Source: Phytopythium helicoides (taxonomy: Eukaryota; Oomycota; Peronosporomycetes; Pythiales; Pythiaceae). From it: a stretch of DNA of 64,000 nt. Below the pieces are notes generated by a model. It worked only from the letters and a program-made list of their open reading frames with translations, searched no databases and was not told the origin of the DNA. The translations under genes and the position numbers were made by a program. Shown one piece after another: positions 54,531 to 64,000 of this stretch. The stretch lies in contig JANFNE010000006.1 in NCBI GenBank assembly GCA_024867545.1, positions 1,510,001 to 1,574,000 of the forward strand, in the 5' to 3' direction. The first letter of the stretch is position 1; each line of letters opens with the position of its first letter.

Positions 54531-55127
54531 GCTCCGGCGCCTTTCTCGCGGGGCTGCTTCCTCGCCTTCCCCGGCGACTCTTGCGCAAAGTATGCCCCGC
54601 TTTCCGCGCCTCTTTTTTTCAAGTTTTCGACGGTACGGAGCGAAAAACCTTAGGTGCCAGTGGAAAAACCTTGATGACGGTTTAGTGGCTGAAATGGAGC
54701 GATTGCGAGATTTTGGCCAATCGCTCGCGACGAGACAGTTGGCTTCAACATGGAAAGCGCCGGCTGGAAGGCGGGGAAGAGCAGGCGGTCTGTCTCCACT
54801 CGCTGCTGACGCCGCCTTGGACGCCGCTCGAGCCAGCGCTACTGCGCTACAGTTGCTGCTGCTGCTGTAGAGTTGCTGGCCTTCGATTGTAGTGCCAGAG
54901 TGCTGCGCAGCGGAGAAGAAGATGCCTTGATTCTGGTCGTGCGGCCGAGCTGCCAGCACCGTTTCCAGTCCTGAAGACGCAGGTTGGAGCATTTCGCGAT
55001 GCATTGCAGCTGGAAAAGTGGTGATACACAAATAGCTTGTCACGGACGGGTTCAAGGGGGCGTCCCTCTGCGGGCACAAGTGCAACTGCAACTGCCGCCT
55101 GGCGATCGGCCAGCGCGCAAAAGAGGC
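54531..55127. other. Divergent intergenic region
   Basis: About 600 bp between the capping-like gene and the coiled-coil gene, transcribed away from each other. It probably holds both promoters. Open frames on both strands lack recognisable motifs. Confidence 0.5.
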
Positions 55128-58100
55128 ATGAGCACGCTGGCGAGCGACGCAGGACCGCAGGCTGCGCGCTCCAGGCGTATCGAGGCCCAGGCGTACCTGC
55201 AGGATCGAGTGGCCAGCGGACCTGGCCTCGGAGAAGGCGAGAAAAGTGGCGCGGACCTGCCGAAGCTGGCAGAGGTCACTGCACTGCAAGGATGTGCAGG
55301 CGACTGCCCCATCGAGAAGGCGAGGCTGTCAGAAGAGCGGGATTTTTTGAGAAAATATGTGGAGCGGTTGCTTGGACAGCTCAGAGTGCTGCTCCAAAAG
55401 TACGGAGAGCTTGATCGACTCAAGGGATTAGCAGACCCGAATACCATGGTGCACGATGACGCCGACGTATCTGGTTCTACTGCTGCACTGGCACCGTGGT
55501 TAACGGCCCCGGAGTACACAAATCCGCTGTTCCAAGCGTACGACCTCAAGATTCAGGATTTGGTTTGTGAACTATTTGGAGCAACGATGTTTCGCCTGTG
55601 ATGAGCGATCTGACAACATTCATCGATGTTGGCAGGAGGACGCTATTGATGACAGTCGGAAGAGCATGGATCGCTTTGCTAGTCGGGCAGAGGCACTCGC
55701 GAAGGAAAACTCGACACTTCGCCAGTAGGGACTGCATTCTTCATTCTCATTCGTTGGTGTCAATTTTCTGAATCTTCGTGAACATTTGTTGACAGCGAAC
55801 TGGAGAGTGCAGCGGAACGATTGGCCGTTACAAACCGAGCATGGATCCAAGGAACCGCGCATCTCGTCAGACCCGTTCCTGTCGTTGCAGGATGACAATG
55901 AGTACATGCAAGAGTTCAATGATCGCATCGAGGTGCTCATGTCGGTACGATATCGACACTTTTTGATCCACGACAACGCGATGAGTGGTCTAACATCTTC
56001 GAGCAGGAAAACAATATGCTGATGGAGCAAGTCTCACTCAAGATGACGAGATCAGTGCAATGAAGAAAGAACTCACAGATCGAGATCAGCAACTGCAGTC
56101 GATGGAGCATAGCTTCAATGAAGCGACAGTCGCTGTTCAAGAGCTTCGTGATTCCTGTGTTCGCCTTCGAGACGAAAAGCAGCATTGCGAGAAACGACTG
56201 CAGCAATGTGCTGCATCCATTGCCCAGCTTGAAACTACCAACGAAAGCCACGTGCAGCGAATTCAGGCTATCCAAAAAGAAAAGACTAGCCTCGAAAGTC
56301 AACTCGCCGAGTATGAATCGCTACTTAGCAGTGCCAAGAAAAACGCCCTTCGTAAGGATGAACAGTATTCAACTAGATATCAGAACGTCTGTACCCGACT
56401 TCGAGATCTCAGCAGTGTCATCGAGAAAAAAGACAAACTGTTGGAAGATGCGCAGGAGAAGGTGTCTGCGCTACAGGCTGAGCTTGAGTCGGTACGGCAA
56501 GACTGCGAAGGCATGCTTGGCGTTATGAGTAGTATGGAGAAGCAACTCAATCAATACTCAACCAGAGAGGACGCTGTAGCTGAGGTTAGTGACTAGGCAT
56601 TGGAATTTCACATTCCGGATGTTAACGCCCTCATCTCAGCTTGAGACAGAATGCAAGTCGAAGGTAGAAGAGCTGCTGCTCCAGAAAGAAGAGGTACGAA
56701 TTTTGTAGTGTTCAAAAGAGCCGAACAATAAGATCGATTTACCGTGTTATGTAATGATTCCCGTAGATCGCTGCTCGAGAAGCACTGAGTCGTCGAGAGA
56801 TTGCCCGACTTTTGGAGCGTTTACAACAGCAAACAGCTGTACATATTAAAGAACTAGAAGAAAATCAAAACGCTCTCACAAAAAAGCATGCAAACGAGAT
56901 CAAGGCCCGAGAAGAAGAAGTTGAGTCCTTGAGTGACCAAGCTGCTCAGCTACGAGCAAACATGGTAAACACAAATTTGTACAAGCATTTTCTCGATATA
57001 GCGCCACTCAACTAATGGAATATGTGATCGCAGGAGACTGTTTCTAGAAACCACAAGGACATTGAACGTAGGATGTCTGAGATCGTTCGGCACTCCACTG
57101 AAGCCGCAGGCTTATATGAGGTACGGATATATCAGCACCCGACACTGGCGTGGGTGGCAATCGAACTGATACGTTTTTGACATATACTAGCGAAAACTTC
57201 GACAGTTTGCAGAGCGTGCTAGTGAAGCAGAAGAAGCACGTGATGCGGTAAGGCGTTCTCTCCGATATGGCACCGATCGAGCCCACAGTGTTGCTAACGG
57301 CTATACTTGAAGGCACTAAATCTCGAGCAAGAGTATAATCAAAAATACCAAGTGAAGGAGAAAGAGCTACTCAAGCTTCGAGGAGAGTTCAGAGAGAAGA
57401 CCCAAGAGCTCAGTGTGCGTGATTAGATTCCTTCTAGAGTTGGTTTTCAGTTGGCTCACCGTGCTCACAAATCAGGATAAGATATCGTCACTTGAACGAG
57501 AGCTCGACACTCGTCGGAGTGAAGTGCGCGAGGCGAAAGACGAGATTGAGGAGAAGTATCAAAAAATCCAGATGCTCAACGAGCAGCTCAGCAAAGTCAA
57601 GACAGACTGTTCGACCCGATTCACGAGTGAACTTGATGTACTTCATCAGCAGAACCGGGAGCTAAAGCTATCCGTTGAAAAGCTTGAGTACAAGCTGTCC
57701 CAAGCGAAAAAAGATGCTATCTCCAGCGTGGAGTCTGTACAGAATGAGCGAGAGCGTGCGGAGGTACGACTTATTGCTGAAGTTGAGAGCCTAAAAGCTA
57801 GAGTGCAAACTCTCAAGGACGAGCGCAGTCGATCTGAGAAAGCTCGCAATGAAGTTGAATCTAGATGTGGAGTTCTGACGATGCAGATCCAACAACTCAC
57901 AAGAGAGCTCAGTGATACTAAGGAGCTCGTGTTCGAACACGAGCACGCATGCGAAGACAGCGACCGGAAGGTGATAGAACTGAGCTCCCAGCTAACCCTC
58001 GCACTGTCAAAGCAAGAGCAGCTATATCGGCAAGAGCGTGAGCTTCGCAATACCCTTGAACGGATGACATTAGAGCACGCTCGGGCTGAACGTGAAGCAA

Positions 58101-58297
58101 AGGTGCTCTTGCGGTCGTTTATCAGTGACTCGAGAATCAATTCTAACTTGTTGCTTGCTTCTCAGACGAGTCGAAAAAAGCTCGAGGAATATCGTGTCGA
58201 AAGCTATACGTATTTATCCAAACGGAGAAGTCAACCACAACAGCAATACGACCCAATCGAGAGACCTGTTAAAATGTCAGATAGTCGACTCGGGTAG
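55128..58297 (+). CDS. Long coiled-coil protein, centrosome/cilium-like
   Basis: Starts MSTLASDAGPQAARSRRIEA, with an ordered first part (RDFLRKYVERLLGQLRVLLQ). Several short introns near 55590, 55730-55795, 55945-56010 and 56590-57480 separate long heptad-rich helices such as EISAMKKELTDRDQQLQSME, RIQAIQKEKTSLESQLAEYE, RELKLSVEKLEYKLSQAKKD and LTRELSDTKELVFEHEHACE. It ends at TAG 58297. A low-complexity coiled-coil rod of roughly 850 aa results. Similar proteins sit at centrioles or basal bodies, but coiled coils match nonspecifically, so the location is only a guess. It ends 125 bp before the convergent beta-ketoacyl synthase gene. Confidence 0.65.
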
Positions 58298-58422
58298 TCC
58301 TTTGATCATGAGTCTAGGAGAAAAGTCGCCAGTGGCGTCAAGTGACATGGTTTACAGTCTACCATCATAGATGTTCATGTTGCCACAAAGTTTGAGTCTC
58401 AAATGCCTCATCATGCTGTGGT

Positions 58423-60406
58423 TATTTGGCAAACAGCAAACTCGAGTTGGTGCCACCGAACCCGAACGAGTTGGTCATCACAGCGCGGAGTTCTTTCTCC
58501 TGCGGTGTATTGGGCACGTAGTTGAGCTTGAACTCCTCAGTGGTTTCGTTCAGGTTGAGCGTAGGGGGCATAATGTTCTGCATCAAAAGAGAATTAGCTT
58601 GAAATCATGACGAAGATAATTCATGAAGCCCTCACGTGGTGCAGAGCCTTGATGGCAAAGATGGCTTCAATAGCACCAGCAGCGCCAAGCAAATGACCCA
58701 CAGCTCCCTGTGCATGCGCCCTGTTATGAGTCCACGGTCTGAATGAAGTAAGGAACTCTAATTGGCGTCACCTTTGTCGACGAGAAGCCAAGATTCTTGG
58801 CATGTTCTCCAAATAAGGTTTCCACTGCGGTGTTCTCAGCGCGATCGCCAAGTGGAGTCGATGTCGCGTGGGCATTGATGTAACCGATGTCCGAAAGTGA
58901 CAATCCAGAATGGGTCAGTGCAGCCTCCATAGCACTTCCAAGACAAAACAAAAATTAACGCTTCGAATGCATGGCACCACATACTGACAGAAAACAGCAT
59001 ACCGTCTCGCGCCGTTGCCGTCTTCCGGGGGAGCTGTCATGTGGTGGCTGTCGCCACTAAGACCGTAGCCACGAACTTCAGCGTAGATACGAGCTCCGCG
59101 CTTCTTTGCGTGTTCGTATTCCTTTGAAATAGCGTTACTGTGAGCAACTTTTTTTTACAGATGTGGATCGATGCTGGCAATTACACGGACCTCAAGCACA
59201 ACAACACCAGCGCCTTCACCCATCACAAAGCCATCGCGCTGTGCGTCGAACGGGCGTGACGCCTCTTGTGGCCGATCATTGAACTAGCACGAAGCACGAA
59301 ACACTTATAAGTGCTAACTAGGTTTACGGCAGCAGCCATCAACGCAAATGTGTGCACCTTTGTGGAGAGTGCCTGAGCGCGCAAGAACCCGCAGACCGAG
59401 ATCTCATTAATGGAGGCCTCCGTACCACCTGCAACCATGATATCTGCGTCTCCATGACGGATCATACGAGAAGCGTCGCCAATACTGTGGCTGCCTGTCG
59501 CGCACGCCGTCACGCATGAGTGGTTCGGCCCCTTATAAAAAGTCACCAACGAGTAAGTTTGTCTTCTACAGCAGCTATCTATGCACAATTCGCATCGAGT
59601 GTGCTTCACCTTGAGGCCATTCTCGATGCTGACATGTCCAGCCGCCAGATTGATGAGCACTCGCGGAATGAAAAAAGGCGACACGCGGCGATATTTCTTT
59701 GGTAGCAGACGTCAGACGCTGAGCATCGATAAGATGACACCAGTTAAAGCCTTACCTTCTCAGCAATGAGCTGTCCGACGTCCACAATCTCCTGGATGTT
59801 TCCAATACCCGCACCGATTGCTACGCCCTGAAGCATGAATCAGCGCGATGCATAAATGAAACCGTCGGGAAACCCAAACTCACCGCTCGCTCGCGCTCTT
59901 CGTCCGACTGCGGCGTCCATCCCGAGTCCTCGATCGCCTCACGAGCTGACATTTGCGAAGACAGCTTGCCAATTAGCCCACTTCTAGATACACTATGATC
60001 TTGTGGCGGTCGCACCTGCGGCCAGCGCGAACGCGATAAAGTCCACGTCCTGGGAGCGCGCGTTCTTGGGATTCAGGTAGTCCTTGGCGCGGAACGCGTC
60101 TGGCTCATCGCCACGCGGCACCTGCGCTGCGATCGTGCACGCCAGCCCCGTTCCCTCGAGCGCCGCCTACTTGCTGCTCGCGCTCTCCGCGTCAGCAACC
60201 TAGCCGCTCACCCATCATCGTCTCCAGCCTCTGCGCCTCACCTGGACGCCCGACTGCGAGGCCAGCAGCGCGTCCCACGTGCGCGCGACGCCAACGCCGA
60301 GCGGAGTGACGGCGCCCAGGCCCGTGACGACCACGCGACGCGTCGGCGCGGCCGGAGGCGCCGAGAACGCGAGCTGCGAGAGTCCGCGGCGCGCCATCGG
60401 CGGCAT
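58423..60406 (-). CDS. OXSM: Mitochondrial 3-oxoacyl-ACP synthase (beta-ketoacyl synthase, FabF/OXSM type)
   Basis: Condensing enzyme of type II fatty-acid synthesis. The N-terminus [18 protein letters not shown] fits a mitochondrial presequence before [17 protein letters not shown]. The catalytic Cys is in [15 protein letters not shown] (about 59500). The first His is in [13 protein letters not shown] (about 58860) and the second lies in the segment spliced across 58720-58790 ([10 protein letters not shown] expected and seen near 58690). It ends [20 protein letters not shown]. Several introns interrupt it, at about 60240, 59980-60170, 59830-59890, 59690-59760, 59530-59590, 59290-59350, 59125-59190, 58935-59005, 58710-58770 and 58580-58635. 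Makes lipoate precursor and medium-chain acyl groups. Confidence 0.87.
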
Positions 60407-60532
60407 CTTCCGGAGGATTGAGGATCGACGGTGTGTGGCGAGGAATATGGACCAATCAACTCTCGTATTGGGGTAGAATTTCAGTTTTTTTACCCAATCA
60501 AAACACTAGCTCTTCACTTCAACTTGACCTCC
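60407..60532. other. Short gap between two minus-strand genes
   Basis: 126 bp; promoter of OXSM and 3' end of the acid phosphatase. Nothing distinct was seen. Confidence 0.4.
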
Positions 60533-62034
60533 TCATGGATGCTCGCTCTGCTGCAAGCGGAACTGCGTCGTGGTGAGATCGACGCTGTCCCGCAGCTCTG
60601 CGTCGCCAGTTGCGCGGTCCTCGAACCATGACAGCCTTGCGTGGGTGCGGTTCCAAACGTCGAGCACGCCGAAGCCGTAGTCTGCTTGCCGGAATGCCGA
60701 CCAGGTAGGTTGTGGGTCGATGTACGTGGGAGCCAAGCCTTCGCGATTTCCTGCATCGCCCAGCACGACGTACACAATGCCATCCTCGCGGACCTCCTCG
60801 CGATACACAGGATGGCTTCGCTCGTATGCATGGACGTGACCGGCGATCGTGAGGTCAGCTTGGTATCGGAACAGAATGTCCTCCATGTTCTTCTTCATGA
60901 CCATGTGCGGCTCGTTGCCTTGGTGCGCTGTGTTGCTGTTGTACCACGGCCCATGCATGATAACGACAAGCCAGGGGGTTACTGAGCGATCAACACGCCC
61001 GGCGAGCTCTTCTGAAGCCACTGGTACTGCAATGACGCCGCATTTGACTCCACGTATGGTGTCAACACGATGAAATGCACAAGCCCGACTCGAAAAGCGT
61101 AGTAAAGGTTGCGACGCTGGAGGCGGCTTGGACGTGCAAAAGGCATGCGGAAGCGCTCTTGGTATGCCACGAACGCGCTCACATCTGCCGTACACGGGTG
61201 CTCTTCTTCGTGGTTTCCAGCGGACACCATCCAGGGCATCCGAGCGGCAAGCGGCTCAACGAGTTCGCCCCAGCGGTCCCATCGCTTTTGCTCACTGTCG
61301 GCGTATGAGAGGTCTCCAGCGTGCAAAATCGCGCTCATGTTGTCGATCCCCGACAGGTGGCGCAGCGTCTGCTCCGAGTACACCTGTTTGCCTGCCCCCG
61401 ACTCGACCCCGTTAGCGCACGGATCGATCGATCAAGCCATTTCCCTAGAAACCACTCACCCAAGGTCTCCAATGACGCCGAAGCTCAGCGGTGCCTCGCT
61501 TCCGACGGGCACAACGGTGCGAAGGACTTGATGTCGCTCCACCCCGCGATCTCATCGCCACATTGATCTATCAGCAAGGAACTCGTCAGCTCTTCTGCAT
61601 CCTCCTACACCTGGCAGCGTGCTCGAGCTCACAGTAGTATAGCGTGCCGGGCAGCAGCGAGTCGGCCGGCAGCACCACGTGGTGGAACCAGGGCGACACG
61701 TAGTCGCAGAAGGCGTACTGCGAGCACGGCAGCTCAGGCGCTGGCGGTCAGCGTGAGCGCCTCGCGCGTCTGGCCGTAGCGCACCGTGGACGAGCGCGTC
61801 TTGCTGGGCGTGGCCCAGGACACGGCGACGCCCACGCGCGGCCCCGCGCCGTCCGCCCGTCGCCTTGTCGCGCGTGTCGTCGAACAGCGCGACGTGGATC
61901 TGCGCGGGCGGCGCGGGCGCCAGCGACCAGCTCGTCGCCTCCAGCGCCGCGTCGAACACGAGCGAGCGCTGCGCGTCCACGAGCAGCAGCGCGAGCGCCA
62001 GCAGCGGCAGCAGCAGCAGCAGCGGCCGCGCCAT
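60533..62034 (-). CDS. Purple acid phosphatase, secreted
   Basis: A signal peptide (MARPLLLLLPLLALALLLVD) begins at 62034. An Fn3-like N-domain follows (GVAVSWATPSKTRSSTVRYG). The five metal-binding motifs are present in order: GVIGDLG (about 61470), LHAGDLSYAD, SAGNHEEE, IMHGPWYNSN and AGHVHAYERSHP. Together they bind the Fe/Zn dinuclear centre. It should release phosphate from organic esters outside the cell or in the vacuole. Introns lie near 61560-61610 and 61385-61460. Two or more 1-nt shifts occur near 61855 and 61015 (WLQK to ELAGRV). All catalytic residues survive on both sides, so the gene is probably active and the shifts are errors. Divergent from the next gene. Confidence 0.87.
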
Positions 62035-62582
62035 CTCGAGCCTTCGCCTGGCAGGTGGGGGGCTGACGGAAGCTTCTTGAATGGATCCATAGGCGGAATC
62101 TGGATACCTAACCGGCAGCAATGGCTGCATCCTCTCGACTAGGTATACCTATGGGGATGAATGCGGCAATGCGCGCGAAGCGGCAGGAGGCGGAGTGGCG
62201 AGGCTGGTGGTGCGGCTGTGGTCGACGCGGGGGGCGGACACGCTGGTTGGTCATTCGGGCCTCTCGTCGATGGCGCAGCGGCGATGCCTCCCGCTCTTGT
62301 CGCTTCCAGCTGGGCGTCGAGATTCGCGCGGATTTGCAGCCTCGAGCCGCGGCTATGGAGTCTTCGCGTGGACGAATCTCGCGGCCTCGACGCCATTGCT
62401 CTCGGGTAATTTTCTGGTCGGCAATCACTACGAGCTCTCTTTTCAGCCGCCCCGTCCGACGCCGTGACGGCCGCGTTGCAGCAGTTGCAGCTGCACTTGC
62501 CGACGCCACCATGTTGATGCTGTCAAAGTGGGACCACGTTACGTTACTGGCGACTCGCCGCGGCAACTACTTTTAGGAGCCC
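62035..62582. other. Divergent intergenic region
   Basis: About 550 bp upstream of two divergent genes, GC-rich with open frames on both strands. A plus-strand stretch near 62340-62450 (SRGYGVFAWTNLAASTPLLS) faintly resembles the start of a SET domain, but no continuation was found. Treated as noncoding. Confidence 0.4.
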
Positions 62583-64000
62583 ATGAGTGCCTCCGTGGCA
62601 AAGAAGCACCTGGAGGGACATGAGTGGCGCGTGCGATTCGGCTTTTGGGATGAATTGGATGCGCTGTATAATTCGTTCGAACCTCCGAGAAAGCCACGGC
62701 TTCCAGCCCAGCCTTACGACTCTGCCGCAGAATGGTCCGTCCTGAAGCAGGTAGACAAAGTCGAGAGGGCACTCACGCTTCACTTTGTCGACTTACAGGG
62801 CAAAGCGTATCGTTCCGCTCGAGCCACGTGAGGTTCTAGGCAATTCAACTGCTGTTCAGTTTCTCGAAGGCATCACTAGTCGAGAAGCAGCTGCAACAAA
62901 CTTCATTATCAGCGTGAGTCCTGGGTCCACCATTCCTCTGCCAGTAAGGTAGTTGACGGGTTATGAAAATGTTTCCATTCAGGGTGGGCCATGCACAGGC
63001 AAGCGGTCGTTTGTTGACCTGCTGGAGCATTCGATTCAGCAGCTGGACTCCCAGCATCCATGCAGATTCGCTTGCGTGGATGCGTCCAAGATCGAGTGCG
63101 CGATAAATTTGTTCCCTCAACATGGTCCTGTCCATCTAAAAGTGAGTGTTATCAATATGTTCTGCAGTGAGAAGGAGCTCATTGCGAAGCTTCAGGCTGC
63201 AACCGCACGGGCGGATAAGGATCGATCTCATGGTGGTGCGAGCACTCTCTTCTTTCTTGTCATGGAGCGATTTGAAAGGTGCGCCGAGACTACATTAACT
63301 CTTATATCGTGCGACACTGACTGAACGAATGATACACACTTCTCTGGTATAGCGTTGCGCCATCATTTCAACAGCATTTCTTGCTACCTGAAGTGATCAC
63401 CGCGAACTCAAAGAGCGTGTTTGTGATATTGTTGACTCGCCCTGATGCGTCCAAGATCCCTGAACAGCTTCGTCAGCTGTGTTCAAATGTGCACTTAAAT
63501 CCCCTGAAGCCAATGGACGTTCGCACAAAATTGTTAACCATTTGCAGCCGCGAGCGGGTATGGTTCGTTCTCAATAGCATCCAAGCAATATGAATGACAA
63601 CAACAAAATCGCTCGTGCAGATAGGATACCGGCGAGAAGGTTTAGAAGAGCTTGCCCGACAGTCTGACTTCAAGCTTGCTGCTAGCCTTTCACGGTTACT
63701 TCAAGCGTTCACATCGTATCAGTTTCTGACAGTCGAAAACGTACGAAAGCTACCTCCGTCTGTCAAGCCATCAATTGTGCGGAGAGTGTCTGGTAATTCG
63801 GCAGTATCAGCGTCACAGGCGCAGCCAGAAACTACATCCGATAAACTGCCATCACCGCAGTCTCGCTTGCTGCCATCGCCATTTGTGCCGCCTCCGTTTC
63901 CACTGTCGATAACCAAGATGTCAGAGCCTCTCCGGAGGTGCCCAAAATGCACGCTTTTGCCTCCGTGCTCCCATATCTCCTTGGCAAAGATGCATGAGCG
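62583..64000 (+). CDS. AAA+ clamp-loader-like ATPase, partial at right edge
   Basis: Starts MSASVAKKHLEGHEWRVRFG. After a 1-nt shift near 62795 it reads KRIVPLEPREVLGNSTAVQF. A Walker A-like GGPCTGKRSFVDLLEHS (about 62985) follows an intron (62914-62981). LFFLVMERFE stands where Walker B (hhhhDE) is expected, and NSKSVFVILLTRPDASKIPE plus EQLRQLCSNVHLNPLKPMD align with the sensor and arginine-finger region of RFC-like or ORC-like ATPases. The SRC motif reads QLC, so hydrolysis may be weak. Further introns lie near 63140-63170, 63275-63355 and 63560-63620. A Pro/Ser-rich region and a Cys-rich CPKCTLLPPC occur before the window ends; the C-terminus is missing. Confidence 0.6.

Noticed and set aside
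54531..55289. Open frame extending the capping-like protein upstream of 54530
   Set aside because: MSEDAARAAVAAKL at 54530 is a natural start, and upstream residues resemble no capping enzyme; the stretch overlaps the divergent promoter and the start of the coiled-coil gene.
62340..62460. SET-domain-like start (RGYGVFAWTNLAAS)
   Set aside because: No downstream SET motifs in any frame, and the adjacent gene is an AAA+ ATPase.

Overview
The window is a gene-dense stretch of a eukaryotic nuclear genome. Short GT-AG introns of about 55-90 nt, intergenic gaps of a few hundred bases, a perfect match to the oomycete transcription initiator (GCTCATTYYNCAWTTTY) upstream of one gene, and stramenopile-like protein architectures point to an oomycete (Phytophthora/Pythium-like). 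The species cannot be fixed by reading alone. No transposons, rRNA, tRNA or CRISPR arrays were recognised.

Layout. 0-10 kb: sphingosine-1-phosphate lyase (running off the left edge), an RHBDL4-like rhomboid protease, a histidine-phosphatase protein, a second rhomboid on the other strand with a lost catalytic His, a decayed gene, and a RING-PHD-TFIIS-N-SRI protein. 10-18 kb: a type I membrane protein ending in a beta-adaptin-appendage-like module, then NADH-cytochrome b5 reductase. The tail of the first and all of the second are repeated 3.5 kb downstream, with an ALG2-like mannosyltransferase between the copies. 18-26 kb: two divergent NBR1-type autophagy-receptor-like genes and the intact-looking ALG2. 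26-37 kb: an alpha-kinase, a PH-domain kinase, and a head-to-head inverted pair of TBC-PDZ genes, one of which appears to continue into a GRAM-myotubularin phosphatase. 37-45 kb: tandem amino-acid transporters, a Sel1-repeat protein, PheRS beta and a small unknown. 45-64 kb: a large unknown protein, a TPR protein, a predicted acylated protein, an mRNA-capping-enzyme relative with both catalytic centres replaced, a long coiled-coil protein, mitochondrial beta-ketoacyl-ACP synthase, a purple acid phosphatase and the start of an AAA+ clamp-loader-like ATPase.

Themes. Six families occur as nearby pairs (rhomboid, b5 reductase, ALG2, NBR1-like, TBC-PDZ, amino-acid transporter). In several pairs one member has lost catalytic residues or domains while the other looks functional, so the locus records local duplication followed by divergence or gene conversion. 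Several genes concern endomembrane traffic, ER quality control or degradation (rhomboid, ALG2, NBR1-like, RabGAP/myotubularin, adaptin-ear protein, vacuolar-type transporters). Many otherwise conserved genes, including essential PheRS beta, carry isolated 1-nt indels, often in homopolymers. I treat most of these as probable assembly errors rather than pseudogenes.

The most unusual items are the pseudo-capping enzyme (52.1-54.5 kb), the TBC-PDZ-GRAM-myotubularin fusion (30.5-34.5 kb), the dead rhomboid beside an active one, and the membrane protein with an adaptin-ear tail. Coordinates of spliced genes are whole spans; exon boundaries are given where they could be read.
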